Positions 8,758 through 18,409 are shown, numbered from the stretch's first letter. The stretch: 64,000 nt of DNA from Salinisphaera sp963835375 (GCA_963835375.1 CAWIGB010000015.1:222095-286094), one strand, 5' to 3'. Program-made: numbers and translations. The notes: generated by a model from the sequence alone, not told the origin.

Positions 8758-11700
8758 TTAAACGGCTTCGACCTCCCCGCCGCGTACCGGCCGGCGGACC
8801 GCTTCGCGGAGTTTCTCCGGCCCGATCGGCTTGTAGACCAGGCCGATGTTCATGGCCTCGGCGCGGGCAATGATGTCCTGGCTGCGATTGGCCGTGACGA
8901 GGATGAAGCGTGTGCCCTCGAAACGCTCACCAAGGCTCTCGATCAGTTCCAGACCGTTCGCGCTGTTTTCACCCAGGTCGTAGTCGAAGATCGCGATATC
9001 GAAGGCTTCGTCGCCGAGAATAGCGTCGGCGTCCTGGGGCGGCGCGGTCATGCAGTCGATGTCCCAGCGTTCGAGCAGCCCGACCAGGGCGTCCAGCGAG
9101 GCGTTGTCGTCGTCCACGCACAGCGCACGATGGATCGGCTGCGCGGCGACCGGCTCGGTCGCGGGCGAATCGGCCGCCGGTGTTTCCGGCGCCACCCGTT
9201 CGATATGAATACGGAACACGGTGCCTTGCCCCGGCTTGGAGTTCACTTTGATCTCGTGGCCGAGCAGCCGCGCCATGCGATCGGCCAGCGACAGGCCGAG
9301 ACCGAGGCCGCGCTCGCCGGATGCGTGGCTCGAGGTGCCGCGCTGGAATTCCTCGAAGATGGATCCGAGCTGATCGTCGGTGATGCCCGGGCCGGTGTCC
9401 CAGACTTCAATACGCACGTGATCCGCCCGTCGCCGCACGCCGATCAGGAGGCGGCCGGTCTCGGTGTAGCGCACCGCGTTGGACAGGAAGTTCTGCAGAA
9501 TCCGGCGCAACAGGTTCGGGTCGCTCCGCACCCAGGCATTCGAGGGTACGGCATGGAGCACCAGCCCCGCGTTCCGGGCCAGAACCTCGAATTCGCGAGT
9601 GAGCGGCTCGAGGATCCGCGACAGCGGGAAGGCCTGGTATTTGACGTCCCAGGCGCCGGCATCGATCTTGGAGATATCCAGCAGCGGTTCGAGCAGCGCC
9701 TGTGCCGCTTCCAGCGACATCTGGATCTGCTGCAGGGCCGTGCTCTGGGCGTTGGCGCTGCCTTGTTCGGCCCCGGCGGCAAACAGCCGCGCCGCATTGA
9801 GCGGCTGGAGCAGGTCGTGGCTCGCCGCGGCGAGGAATCGTGTCTTGGACAGATTCGCGCGTTCGGCTTCGCGGCGGGCTTCGAGCGCGGCACGCTGGGC
9901 CTCGGCGCGCTGCTGGTTCTCGCGGCGCAAGCCTTCATTGGCGCGCGAGAGTTCCTCGGTGCGCTTGGCCACGCGACCCTCGAGCTCTTCATTCATGCGC
10001 GTCAGCGCGGCTTCGTTGCGCTTGAAATCGGTGATGTCGTTGAATGTGGTCACGAAGCCACCGCCAGGCATGGGATTGCCCGTCATCTGCAACACGGTGC
10101 CGTTGCGACGATGACGCTCGAAGCGATGTGGCTTGCCTTCGCGCAGGTGTTCGAGCCGCTTGCGGACATGTTCCTCGACCGGCCCCGGCCCGCATTCCCC
10201 GCGCATCGCGTTGAAGCGGATCAGATCGGCGATATGACGGCCCGTGCGCACCATGCCGGGCGGGTATTCGAATACTTCGAGATAGCGTGAGTTCCAGGCC
10301 ACGAGCCGCAGGTCCTGATCGACCACGGAGATGCCCTGGTCGATGTTCTCGAGTGCGGCCTGCAGCACGTTGCGATTGAACTGCACCGCGTCGGCGGTGC
10401 GATCGAGCAGGCGCACCATGTCCTCGAGGGCCAGATCGCGCTGGCGCAGGCCCGAGGCCAGCATCAAGCGGGCCGAGGCACTGCCGACCACGCCGGCCAG
10501 ACGCTGTTCGGCGAACTGCAGCAGTGAGGCGTCGACGATCTGATTGGACAGCAGCTGCCGGTCGTGATGACCGGAGTATTCGTTGAGGGCGGCGCGCGCG
10601 GCCTGCGGGCCGAGAAAGCGCTGCAGCAGGACTTCGAGTTCGCCGACCCGGATCGCAGGCGGCCGGACATCGGTGGTGCTGCGCGGCTGGCGCCGCATGC
10701 CGAGGTCGACGAACGCGACAGCCTGCGCCCGTTCGATCAGGGTGATCGAGGTATTGAGCGACACCGACGCCATCACCGCGATCTCGCCGGTCAGGGTCCA
10801 GAACACGCCGTGGGTCAGGGGGTCGCCGAAATGCGTGCCGAACAGGGCCTGGGGCGCCAGCCAGCTGATCTCGAACGGTCCGGCCGCCATCCAGCCGCCG
10901 GGCAGCCAGCCCTGGGTCACCATGATCGGCACCACCAGCGTATACAGCCAGACCACCAGGCCTGCCAGGAGCCCGCTGATCGCGCCGCGCCGGGTGATGC
11001 GACGAATGAATATGCCGCCGATCATGGGCGGCACGAACATCACCACCCCCGACAACGACAGCAGCCCGATCCCGGCCAGCGTCTGGCTGGTGGCGAACAT
11101 GCGATAGAACACCCAGGCCAGGATCAGGATGACGACGATCAGAATCCGGCGGGTGTTCAGCAGCGCGCGCGACAGATCCTGGCGCTGCCCGAACTGGATG
11201 CCCGGCAGCCGCAGCGCGAGCGGCACCACGATCTCGTTGCAGATCATGGTCGAGAGCGTGACCGTGGCCATGATGACCATGCTGGTCGCCGCCGACACAC
11301 CGCCGACGTAGGCGACCAGGGTCAGCCAGGGCATGGCCGCATGCATCGGCAGTGCGATCACGAAGCGGTCCGGGTCGACCGTGTTGGCACCGAAAACCGT
11401 CATCCCCGCGGCCGCCAGTGGCAACACGAACAACGACATCAGAAACAGATACAGCGGGAACAACCAGCGCGCGGTGTTCAGATCCCGTGTTTCGGTGTTC
11501 TCGACCACGCCGACATGAAACTGGCGTGGCAGGCAGAGCGTGGCGGCGGTTGCGAGAATCAATACGGTGACGAAGCGCGGCGTGATCAAGGGCTGATCGA
11601 ACAGATCGCGGAACGCGGGCACGTTCCTGGCCTGCGCGAACAGGTCGTGCACGCCGCCGAACATGCCGAAGGTGACCACGGCGCCCACGATGAGAAAAGC

Positions 11701-12231
11701 GCCCAGTTTGACGATCGACTCGAACGCGATCGCCCGGATGATGCCCTGGTGCGATTCGCGCGGATTGACGTGGCGGGTGCCGAAAGCGATCGAGAACGCG
11801 GCCATGGCGATGGCCACGAACAGGCCGGTGTCGGTCCAGCCGGCCAGCGTGACCTCGGTCTGCGGCCGACTGTAGGCGCCGTGCACAATGATGTTGAACG
11901 ATGTCGTGAGCGCATCGAGCTGCAGTGCGATGTACGGCAGCACGACCAGCAACGCGATCCCGGAGACCAGGGCTGCCAGCCCCTGCGACTTGCCGTACCG
12001 CGCCGCGATGAAGTCGGCGATGGAGGTCGTGTTCTGCTGCTTGGCGATCAACAGCATCTTGCGCAGCACGGGCGCGAGAATCAGCAATGCGATCATCGGG
12101 CCGAGATAGAGCGGCAGGTAGCTCCAGCCATCGGTGGCCGCGCTGCCGACACTGCCGTAGAACGCCCACGACGTGCAGAACACCGCCAGCGAGAGCGCAT
12201 AGACCACCGGCCGCGGCCCCGGCCGGCGCAT
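8758..12231 (-). CDS. sodium/solute symporter-histidine kinase hybrid, CrbS/MxtR-like
   Basis: The N-terminal half (about residues 1-480) is a sodium:solute symporter-like domain with a dozen hydrophobic segments, for example NPRESHQGIIRAIAFESIVK. A linker and a PAS domain (VLQAALENIDQGISVVDQDL) follow, then a coiled coil, and HisKA with SHDLLQPLNAARLF carrying the phospho-His. HATPase motifs are LQNFLSNAVRY, DTGPGI and GLGLGLSLADRM. A C-terminal receiver has its Asp in IAIFDYDLGENSANGLEL. This is the CrbS/MxtR architecture, which pairs with a LuxR regulator to control acetate use in Vibrio and Pseudomonas; that role is inferred here. The first ATG is at 12231, but frame and hydrophobicity continue upstream to about 12324 without ATG, GTG or TTG (see findings), so the true start is probably earlier. 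Confidence 0.9.
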   Translation of the reverse strand: MRRPGPRPVVYALSLAVFCTSWAFYGSVGSAATDGWSYLPLYLGPMIALLILAPVLRKMLLIAKQQNTTSIADFIAARYGKSQGLAALVSGIALLVVLPYIALQLDALTTSFNIIVHGAYSRPQTEVTLAGWTDTGLFVAIAMAAFSIAFGTRHVNPRESHQGIIRAIAFESIVKLGAFLIVGAVVTFGMFGGVHDLFAQARNVPAFRDLFDQPLITPRFVTVLILATAATLCLPRQFHVGVVENTETRDLNTARWLFPLYLFLMSLFVLPLAAAGMTVFGANTVDPDRFVIALPMHAAMPWLTLVAYVGGVSAATSMVIMATVTLSTMICNEIVVPLALRLPGIQFGQRQDLSRALLNTRRILIVVILILAWVFYRMFATSQTLAGIGLLSLSGVVMFVPPMIGGIFIRRITRRGAISGLLAGLVVWLYTLVVPIMVTQGWLPGGWMAAGPFEISWLAPQALFGTHFGDPLTHGVFWTLTGEIAVMASVSLNTSITLIERAQAVAFVDLGMRRQPRSTTDVRPPAIRVGELEVLLQRFLGPQAARAALNEYSGHHDRQLLSNQIVDASLLQFAEQRLAGVVGSASARLMLASGLRQRDLALEDMVRLLDRTADAVQFNRNVLQAALENIDQGISVVDQDLRLVAWNSRYLEVFEYPPGMVRTGRHIADLIRFNAMRGECGPGPVEEHVRKRLEHLREGKPHRFERHRRNGTVLQMTGNPMPGGGFVTTFNDITDFKRNEAALTRMNEELEGRVAKRTEELSRANEGLRRENQQRAEAQRAALEARREAERANLSKTRFLAAASHDLLQPLNAARLFAAGAEQGSANAQSTALQQIQMSLEAAQALLEPLLDISKIDAGAWDVKYQAFPLSRILEPLTREFEVLARNAGLVLHAVPSNAWVRSDPNLLRRILQNFLSNAVRYTETGRLLIGVRRRADHVRIEVWDTGPGITDDQLGSIFEEFQRGTSSHASGERGLGLGLSLADRMARLLGHEIKVNSKPGQGTVFRIHIERVAPETPAADSPATEPVAAQPIHRALCVDDDNASLDALVGLLERWDIDCMTAPPQDADAILGDEAFDIAIFDYDLGENSANGLELIESLGERFEGTRFILVTANRSQDIIARAEAMNIGLVYKPIGPEKLREAVRRPVRGGEVEAV

Positions 12232-12324
12232 CCTGCGGCCCCGGCGGTCGCCCGCATAGGCGATATAGAACAGAACGCCTATGTAGAGCAGGGATATTGT
12301 GATGAGTATCCAGGGACTGATGAT

Positions 12325-12705
12325 GAATCGCTCCCCGGCAGCCCGGCTGCCTGTCGATTGATGAGCACTGCGCCGCGCCCCTGCAGCAAGGGCGACGGCG
12401 TTCCGTGATGCGCGCGATCATTCTAGGGCGTGTTGCGGTTTCGTGCGCGGTCGCCAGGGCTTGTTTGGCCGCAGGCCAAGGCGCCTGAGTGGCGTGTCGC
12501 CATGCGACAGCAGCGAACGGCGACACCGGATTGTGGCAGAATGCCCGCCCGCCCCCGGGTCGCGGACCGAAATCGCGCTTTTCGGCGTTGCAGCGCCTGA
12601 CTTTGGACATGACCAAGGCCGGTGCCTTGCGCCTCGAACGATACGATTCGGGACCGCGACCCGGCGGTGTATGAGCCGTCAACAGACCCCAACCGCGAAC
12701 TCGTC
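12325..12705. other. intergenic region between kinase gene and serS
   Basis: This 381-bp region separates the divergent kinase gene and serS and should contain their promoters. Bases 12423 to about 12612 match the palindromic element found at 48321-48559. The remainder holds no convincing reading frame or RNA gene, and no clear promoter pair could be picked out. Confidence 0.5.
12423..12612. repeat. truncated copy of the CTAGGG...TTTCGTGCG element
   Basis: The left end CTAGGGCGTGTTGCGG plus TTTCGTGCG matches the left terminus of the element at 48321 in 23 of 25 bases. A second block at 12564-12592 (GGACCGAAATCGCGC followed by TCGGCGTTGCA) matches that element's 48464-48493 block. The right terminal inverted repeat is not found before serS, so this is a decayed or 3'-truncated copy. 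The right boundary is approximate. Confidence 0.6.
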
Positions 12706-14001
12706 ATGCTCGATCCCCGACTGCTGCGCAACGACCCGCAAAGCGTAGCCACCACGCTCGCCCGACGCGGCTTCGAATTCGATGCGGCCGGCTACGGCGC
12801 GCTGGAAGAAAAGCGCAAGGCGCTGCAGACGCGGGCCGAATCGCTGCAGGCCGAGCGCAATCAGCGCTCCAAGGCCATCGGCAAGGCCAAGGCGGCCGGC
12901 GAGGACATCGAGCCGCTCAAGCAAGCGGTGGCCGGGCTGGGCGCCGAGCTGGATCAGGCCAAGGCCGAACTCGAAGCGGTGGCCGAGCAGCTCGACGATA
13001 TCCAGGCCGGCCTGCCGAATCTGCCGGATGCGGCGGTGCCGGAGGGCGCCAGCGAAGATGACAACGCGGTCATCCGCCACTGGGGCGAGCCGCCGGCCTT
13101 CAGCTTCGAGGTGGCCGATCATGTGGCCATCGGCGAAGGCCTGAACGGGCTGGACGCGGCCACGGCGGCCCGGATCACCGGCGCCCGCTTCACCGTCATG
13201 CGCGGGCACGTCGCGCGTCTGCATCGTGCGCTCATCGCGTTCATGATCGACAAGCACCTCGGCACCGGCTACACCGAAGTCAACGTGCCGTACATCGTGA
13301 ATTCGAAGTCGCTGTATGGCACCGGCCAGCTGCCGAAGTTCGGCGATGACCTGTTCCGCCTGGCCGAGCCCGACGACTACTACCTCATCCCGACCGCCGA
13401 AGTGCCGGTATCGAACATGGTGGCGGGCGAGATCGTGGCGCCGGATGAGCTGCCGCTGCGCTTCGTGGCGCATACGCCGTGTTTCCGCGCCGAGGCCGGC
13501 GCGGCCGGGCGCGATGTGCGCGGCATGATCCGGCAGCACCAGTTCGAGAAGGTCGAGCTGATCAACATCGCCCATCCGGACGACTCGGATGCCTGCCACG
13601 AGGCCATGCTCGCCAGCGCCGAGAGCGTGCTGCAGGATCTGGAGCTGGCGTATCGCGTGGTCGATCTGTGCGGCGGCGACATCGGCTTTTCGGCTGCGCG
13701 CACCTTCGATCTGGAAGTCTGGCTGCCCAGCCAGCAGACCTATCGCGAGATCTCGTCGATCAGCAACACGCGGGACTTCCAGGCCCGGCGTATGGGCGCG
13801 CGCTATCGCGATCCGGACACCGGTAAGCCGCGCTTGCTGCATACGCTCAATGGATCCGGCGTGGCGGCCGGCCGCGCGCTGGTCGCGGTGCTGGAAAACC
13901 ACCAGCGCGAGGACGGCAGTGTTGCTGTTCCTGCTGTACTCCGGCCCTATATGGGCGGACTCGAGGTCATCGAAGCCGGCTCTGGTGAGGTCAAGACATA
14001 G
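12706..14001 (+). CDS. serS: seryl-tRNA synthetase
   Basis: SerRS charges tRNA-Ser (and tRNA-Sec) in the cytoplasm. The ATG at 12706 yields 431 aa, the normal bacterial length, beginning MLDPRLLRNDPQSVATTL. Residues 25-110 are the charged coiled-coil arm (EEKRKALQTRAESLQAERN...) that grips the long variable arm of tRNA-Ser. The class II catalytic core follows: motif 1 region around YTEVNVPYIVNSKSLYGTGQ, motif 2 FRAEAGAAGRDVRGMIRQHQ, and motif 3 LNGSGVAAGRALVAVLENHQ. The frame extends upstream to 12622, but the extra residues have no family counterpart. The gene stands alone, convergent with the cysB-like gene across 247 bp in which I see neither a gene nor a clear terminator. Confidence 0.97.
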   Translation: MLDPRLLRNDPQSVATTLARRGFEFDAAGYGALEEKRKALQTRAESLQAERNQRSKAIGKAKAAGEDIEPLKQAVAGLGAELDQAKAELEAVAEQLDDIQAGLPNLPDAAVPEGASEDDNAVIRHWGEPPAFSFEVADHVAIGEGLNGLDAATAARITGARFTVMRGHVARLHRALIAFMIDKHLGTGYTEVNVPYIVNSKSLYGTGQLPKFGDDLFRLAEPDDYYLIPTAEVPVSNMVAGEIVAPDELPLRFVAHTPCFRAEAGAAGRDVRGMIRQHQFEKVELINIAHPDDSDACHEAMLASAESVLQDLELAYRVVDLCGGDIGFSAARTFDLEVWLPSQQTYREISSISNTRDFQARRMGARYRDPDTGKPRLLHTLNGSGVAAGRALVAVLENHQREDGSVAVPAVLRPYMGGLEVIEAGSGEVKT

Positions 14002-14248
14002 CGTTCCGGTAGGACATCATCCACAGATTGCACCGTTGACACGGATTCAAGACAAAGCGGTGGTTCGATGCGGGGTGGCTTTTAATGGCCGGTCCTGTTC
14101 CGGGCGCCGACGAATCGGTAGCAGTAGACCATCCGAGGCGGGCCGGGGCGCATGAGCGCGACGCATATCGCTGCGCCGGCCAGCGATGCGCGGTTTTCGA
14201 TTCTGCTCTGCGCAATCTGCGGATGAAACGTCGGCTCCGTTACCGCAA

Positions 14249-15229
14249 TCAGCGCGTCGGCAGCTTCGTCCAGAGTTCTTCCAGCAGTGTATCGAAGCTC
14301 GGGCCCGGGTAGGCATCGATCGCGCGATCCACGACGTCCTCGGTGAGATGATCGGCGAACATGCGGATGAAACGCCGCATGTAGCCGGTCAGGAACAGGT
14401 TGTGTCGAAAGCCGATGTGCGTCGTGCTTGACGAGAACAGATGGCTGGCGTCGAGACTGACCAGGTCGGCGTCGGTGGCCGGGTCGTACGCCATGTTGGC
14501 GATTATCCCCACGCCCAGACCGAGCCGGACATAGGTCTTGATGACGTCGGCGTCGACCGCGGTGAGCACAACGTCCGGTGTCAGGCCGTGTTCGGTAAAC
14601 GCGGTGTCCAGTTGTGAGCGACCGGTGAAGCCGAAGGTGTAGGTCACCAGCGGGTATTCGGCGATACGTTCCAGGGTCAGCGCGCTGCCGTCGGCGAGCG
14701 GGTGGCCGGTCGGCACCAGCACGCAGCGGTTCCAGTGATAGCAGGGCAGCATGATCAGCTCGTCGAAATGCTCCATGGCCTCGGTGGCGATCGCGAAATC
14801 GGCGTCGCCGGCGGCCGCCCAGCCGGCGATCTGCGGCGGGGCGCCCTGATTGATGTGCAGCGACACGCGCGGATAGGCCTGGCGGAAGCCCGCAATCGTC
14901 GCCGGCAGCGCATAGCGGGCCTGGGTATGCGTGGTGGCCACCCGCAGCGAACCGCGATCGGTGTCGGCGAACTCGCTGGCCGTACGGTTGATGTTGGCGA
15001 CTTCCGAAAGAATCCGTCGTGCGGTGTCCAGAATACGTTCGCCGGCCGGGGTGATGCGGTCGAGATGCTTGCCGTTGCGCTCGAAGATGAGCACGCCGAG
15101 CTCGTCCTCCAGCAGCCGGATCTGCTTGCTCACGCCCGGCTGCGACGTATGCAGGCTGCGCGCCGCGGCGGTGATGTTGAGTTGCTGTCGTGCCACCTCG
15201 TGGATGTATTCCAGCTGCCGCAGTTTCAT
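14249..15229 (-). CDS. cysB: LysR-family regulator, CysB type
   Basis: The ATG at 15229 gives a 326-aa protein beginning MKLRQLEYIHEVARQQLN, the CysB-type opening, with the winged helix through SLHTSQPGVSKQIRLLEDEL. The co-inducer domain carries TTHTQARYALP, TEAMEHFDELIMLPCYHWNR and VDADVIKTYVRLGLGVGI, all characteristic of CysB/Cbl. CysB responds to N-acetylserine and activates sulfate uptake and cysteine genes. It is divergent from a TSUP-family permease gene and close to cysG, which makes siroheme for sulfite reductase, so a sulfur-assimilation role fits the context. The frame is open further upstream to 15550, but that part overlaps the divergent promoter and is not conserved. Cbl is the alternative name to exclude. 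Confidence 0.9.
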   Translation of the reverse strand: MKLRQLEYIHEVARQQLNITAAARSLHTSQPGVSKQIRLLEDELGVLIFERNGKHLDRITPAGERILDTARRILSEVANINRTASEFADTDRGSLRVATTHTQARYALPATIAGFRQAYPRVSLHINQGAPPQIAGWAAAGDADFAIATEAMEHFDELIMLPCYHWNRCVLVPTGHPLADGSALTLERIAEYPLVTYTFGFTGRSQLDTAFTEHGLTPDVVLTAVDADVIKTYVRLGLGVGIIANMAYDPATDADLVSLDASHLFSSSTTHIGFRHNLFLTGYMRRFIRMFADHLTEDVVDRAIDAYPGPSFDTLLEELWTKLPTR

Positions 15230-15387
15230 GTCCAACCACTTATTCGATCCGGGTATTACTGCATCAGCATATATTACTTTTCGCTTTGATGGGTGGCTGG
15301 TAGCTTGGCCGCCTTCATTGGCTGGTGCGCGACCTGCAGACGCCGGCCGCAGCCAACCCCGGCAACGCGCCGGACAAGGATTTCTGC

Positions 15388-16188
15388 ATGCTCGCTTTTG
15401 TCGTGGCCGGCCTGTTCGTCGGGGCTGCCGTCGGATTGACCGGCGTGGGTGGCGGCTCGCTGATGACGCCGATCCTGATTCTGCTGTTCGGTTTCTCGCC
15501 TTCCGCGGCCGTGGGGACCGACCTGCTGTATGCCGCCGGCACCAAGGCATTCGGGACGCTGCTGCATGGCCGCCAGCAGACCGTGGACTGGCCTGTGGTC
15601 GGGCTCATGGCGGCCGGCAGCGTGCCGGCTGCCATTCTCACCATCGTCTGGCTGCATAGGGTCGGGCTTCAGCCGTGGGTGCAGGAGCTGATGGTCGTCA
15701 CGCTGGCGCTCACCATGATCGTGACCGCGCTGCTGACCTTCGCCCGCGACCGACTGGTGCGGGCGCTGCAGGCGCGCATGCTGTTCGTCTCCGGCAGGAG
15801 CCACGCCGAGTTGCTGGCCTGGCGCCCGGTGATCACCGTGCTGGGCGGCGTGGTGCTGGGCGTACTGGTGAGCCTGTCGTCGGTCGGCGCCGGTGTGCTC
15901 GGCACGACCATGCTGCTGATTCTGTATCCGAACACGCGCGCGGTGCGCATTGTCGGCACCGACATCACCCATGCGGTACCGCTCACGCTCATCGCGGGGC
16001 TCGGGCATCTGACGCTGGGCACGACCGATCTCGGCGTGCTGGGACTGCTGCTGCTGGGCTCGTTGCCGGGCATCTATATCGGGACGCGGCTCGGCTGGCG
16101 TTTGCCCGATCGCGCGCTACGACCGATCATTGCGACCGTATTGATCCTCGTGGCCGTCAGCATGATCTACAAGACGCTGCATTTCTGA
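15388..16188 (+). CDS. TSUP-family sulfite/sulfur-compound permease
   Basis: The ATG at 15388 follows AAGGA at 15376-15380 and gives a 266-aa inner-membrane protein with seven to eight hydrophobic segments. The family signature GLTGVGGGSLMTPILILLFG occurs near residues 15-34, with the second repeat GVLVSLSSVGAGVLGTTML near 165-185. TSUP (TauE/SafE, DUF81) proteins move sulfite, sulfonates or related anions. The gene is divergent from cysB and 37 bp upstream of cysG, so export of excess sulfite or uptake of a sulfur source under CysB control is the most economical reading, though direction and substrate are not proven by sequence. Confidence 0.88.
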   Translation: MLAFVVAGLFVGAAVGLTGVGGGSLMTPILILLFGFSPSAAVGTDLLYAAGTKAFGTLLHGRQQTVDWPVVGLMAAGSVPAAILTIVWLHRVGLQPWVQELMVVTLALTMIVTALLTFARDRLVRALQARMLFVSGRSHAELLAWRPVITVLGGVVLGVLVSLSSVGAGVLGTTMLLILYPNTRAVRIVGTDITHAVPLTLIAGLGHLTLGTTDLGVLGLLLLGSLPGIYIGTRLGWRLPDRALRPIIATVLILVAVSMIYKTLHF

Positions 16189-16225
16189 CGGCAACCGCCC
16201 ACCGACCGGGAAACAAGTCGACCTG

Positions 16226-17650
16226 ATGAGCGAACAGCATGCGGATGCGCGTTGTGCCCCGTACCCGGTGGCGCTGCGGCTGGCCGGGCGCCGGGTGGTC
16301 GTCGCCGGCGGCGGGCGGATCGCGGCGCGTCGCATCGAGCGACTGCTGGCGGCCGGTGCGCGTGTGACCGTGATCGCGCCGAGCGTGGTGCCCGTGCTTG
16401 CCGAGCGCGCCGCGGCCGGCGCTGTCGAATGGCAGCAGCGCGTCATCGAGGACGCCGATGCGCGCGACGCCGTGCTGTGCTTCGCGGCTACCAACGACGC
16501 CGTCGCGAACGCGCGCTTCGCCGCGGCCGCGCGCGCGCAGCGCATCCCGGTACAACGCGCCGATGACGCCGAGGATTCGGATTTCCTGGTGCCGGCGCTG
16601 ATCGAGCGCGGGCCGTTGCAGATCAGCGTGTCCAGTGATGCCGCCGCGCCCAGTCTCACCCGTCGCCTGCGCGCGCGCCTGGAAACACTGGTGCCGCCTG
16701 CCTACGGCGATCTGGCGGCGCTGGCGGGCGAGTTCCGGGCGGACGTGAAGAAACGCCTACCGCGCGCCGACCGTGCTGCATTCTGGGATGCCGTCTTCGA
16801 CGGGCCGATCGCCGAACAGGTGTTCGCCGGCCGGCTGGATGCCGCCCGCCACGCACTACGCGCCATGCTCGCCGAGGGCGAGGCCGACAGGAAACCGCAG
16901 GGCGGCGAGGTCTATCTGGTGGGCAGCGGCCCGGGCGAGCCGGATCTGCTGACGTTCCGGGCATTGCGGCTGATGCAGCGGGCCGATGTGGTGCTGTACG
17001 ACAGCCTGATCGCGTCGGCGATTCTGGAGCTCGTGCCCCCGGAGGCCGAGCGTATTCACGTCGGCAAGCGGGCGGCGAAGCATACGTTGCCGCAGGGTGA
17101 TATCAACGCGTTGATGGTCGAGCTGGCCCGGTCCGGCAAGCGGGTGCTGCGACTGAAGGGCGGCGATCCGTTCGTGTTCGGCCGCGGCGGTGAGGAGATC
17201 TCCGAGCTGGCGGAAGCCGGCATTCCGTTCCAGATCGTGCCCGGCATCACCGCCGCCAACGGCTGCGCGGCCTATGCCGGCATCCCGTTGACCCATCGCG
17301 ATCATGCCCAGTCGGTGATCTTCGTCACCGGGCATCTCAAGGCCGGCGAGCTGAACCTGTCGTGGGACGAGCTGGCCCAGCGCGGCCAGACGGTGGTGTT
17401 CTTCATGGGTCGGCGTAATCTCGCGACGATCTGTGCGCGTCTGATCGAGCACGGCCTGCCGGCCGACTGGCCGGCGGCGATGATCATCGATGGCACCACG
17501 GCGCGTCAGCGCCTGATCGCGGCGACGTTATCCGATCTGCCGGATCGTATGGCCGACGAACGCTCGACCGGTGCGGCGCTTCTCATCGTTGGCGAAGTGG
17601 TACGACTGCACGAAAAACTCGGCTGGTTCCATCCGGCGGCCGAGGGCTGA
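16226..17650 (+). CDS. cysG: siroheme synthase CysG (trifunctional)
   Basis: CysG converts uroporphyrinogen III to siroheme, the cofactor of sulfite and nitrite reductases. The 474-aa length matches the full trifunctional enzyme. The N-terminal half (to about 210) is the precorrin-2 dehydrogenase/ferrochelatase, with the NAD-binding loop VVVAGGGRIAARRIERLL. The C-terminal half is the S-adenosylmethionine-dependent methyltransferase: VYLVGSGPGEPDLLT near 225-240, LKGGDPFVFGRGGEE near 310, and GITAANGCAAYAGIPLTHRD. It follows the TSUP gene by 37 bp and probably shares its transcript. Convergent with the phosphopantetheinyl transferase gene of the polyene cluster, 24 bp away. Confidence 0.96.
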   Translation: MSEQHADARCAPYPVALRLAGRRVVVAGGGRIAARRIERLLAAGARVTVIAPSVVPVLAERAAAGAVEWQQRVIEDADARDAVLCFAATNDAVANARFAAAARAQRIPVQRADDAEDSDFLVPALIERGPLQISVSSDAAAPSLTRRLRARLETLVPPAYGDLAALAGEFRADVKKRLPRADRAAFWDAVFDGPIAEQVFAGRLDAARHALRAMLAEGEADRKPQGGEVYLVGSGPGEPDLLTFRALRLMQRADVVLYDSLIASAILELVPPEAERIHVGKRAAKHTLPQGDINALMVELARSGKRVLRLKGGDPFVFGRGGEEISELAEAGIPFQIVPGITAANGCAAYAGIPLTHRDHAQSVIFVTGHLKAGELNLSWDELAQRGQTVVFFMGRRNLATICARLIEHGLPADWPAAMIIDGTTARQRLIAATLSDLPDRMADERSTGAALLIVGEVVRLHEKLGWFHPAAEG

Positions 17651-17674
17651 ACCCGGTGGCGGGCTTGATCGGCC

Positions 17675-18409
17675 TCAGTTGCGCGCCGTGATCTGCCAGT
17701 CGAGTTCCAGCGCCGTATGTTGTGCGCCACCCGTGCTGAGCGGTTGCATGCGGGCCAGATGAATCGTGGCCGCGGGGCGCGCGGTGGCGACCGCCAGCGC
17801 GAACCGGCCGGCCGGGAACGCCAGATCGCAGACGCCGAAATACCAATCGTCGCCGTCGGGCGCGCGGGTACACGACAAACGCGGTCGCAGCGCAAAACTC
17901 GGCCGTGTCATGCCGGCCCCGAGCCCCAGACCACGGGCTTTCAGCGCGGCCTCCTTCAGCGTCCAGAGCCGATGGAAATCGCCGCGCCGATCGGTTGGCG
18001 CCGCCGCGCCCAGGTCGGCGACCTCATCCGGATGAAAACAATGCGCGGCGAGCTGCTCGGGCGCGAAACGGCGCGTTTTCATGCGCTCGATATCGCAGCC
18101 CGCGGGCGCATCGGCCACGAGGCTCATGCAGGCGAGTCCGCTGTGGCTGAGGCCGAGATGCCACGTGGTATCGGCGCTGCGCGGCGGCCCACCCGGCGGG
18201 TATTCGAGCGCTATGGCTTGCGGTGCGGCGCCAAGTTCGGCGGCGAGATGTTGGCGCAGCAGCCAGCGGCTGGCGAGATATTCACGTCGCCGCCGTTCGC
18301 TCGCAATACGGGCATGTCGGTCGCGCTCCGCGTGGTCGAGGCCGGCCAGCAGCCGGACCGGGTCCACGGTGTCGTCGTATACGAACAGCGCCAGACGGAG
18401 CCGGGTCAT
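17675..18409 (-). CDS. 4'-phosphopantetheinyl transferase of the polyene cluster
   Basis: This 244-aa Sfp-type enzyme would transfer phosphopantetheine from CoA to the active-site serine of the cluster's acyl carrier protein. Diagnostic motifs are WHLGLSHSGLACMSLV, the Mg-binding GCDIE of PAGCDIERMK, and FHRLWTLKEAALKARGLGLG. It is the last gene of the minus-strand operon, 13 bp after the ketoreductase gene, which strongly suggests a dedicated carrier-protein activator rather than the housekeeping AcpS. The start ATG at 18409 needs no adjustment. Confidence 0.92.
   Translation of the reverse strand: MTRLRLALFVYDDTVDPVRLLAGLDHAERDRHARIASERRRREYLASRWLLRQHLAAELGAAPQAIALEYPPGGPPRSADTTWHLGLSHSGLACMSLVADAPAGCDIERMKTRRFAPEQLAAHCFHPDEVADLGAAAPTDRRGDFHRLWTLKEAALKARGLGLGAGMTRPSFALRPRLSCTRAPDGDDWYFGVCDLAFPAGRFALAVATARPAATIHLARMQPLSTGGAQHTALELDWQITARN

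Noticed and set aside
9989..12682. 897-codon minus frame and 614-codon plus frame over the symporter-kinase gene
   Set aside because: Shadows of the kinase gene in other frames; basic, low-complexity translations without recognised motifs.
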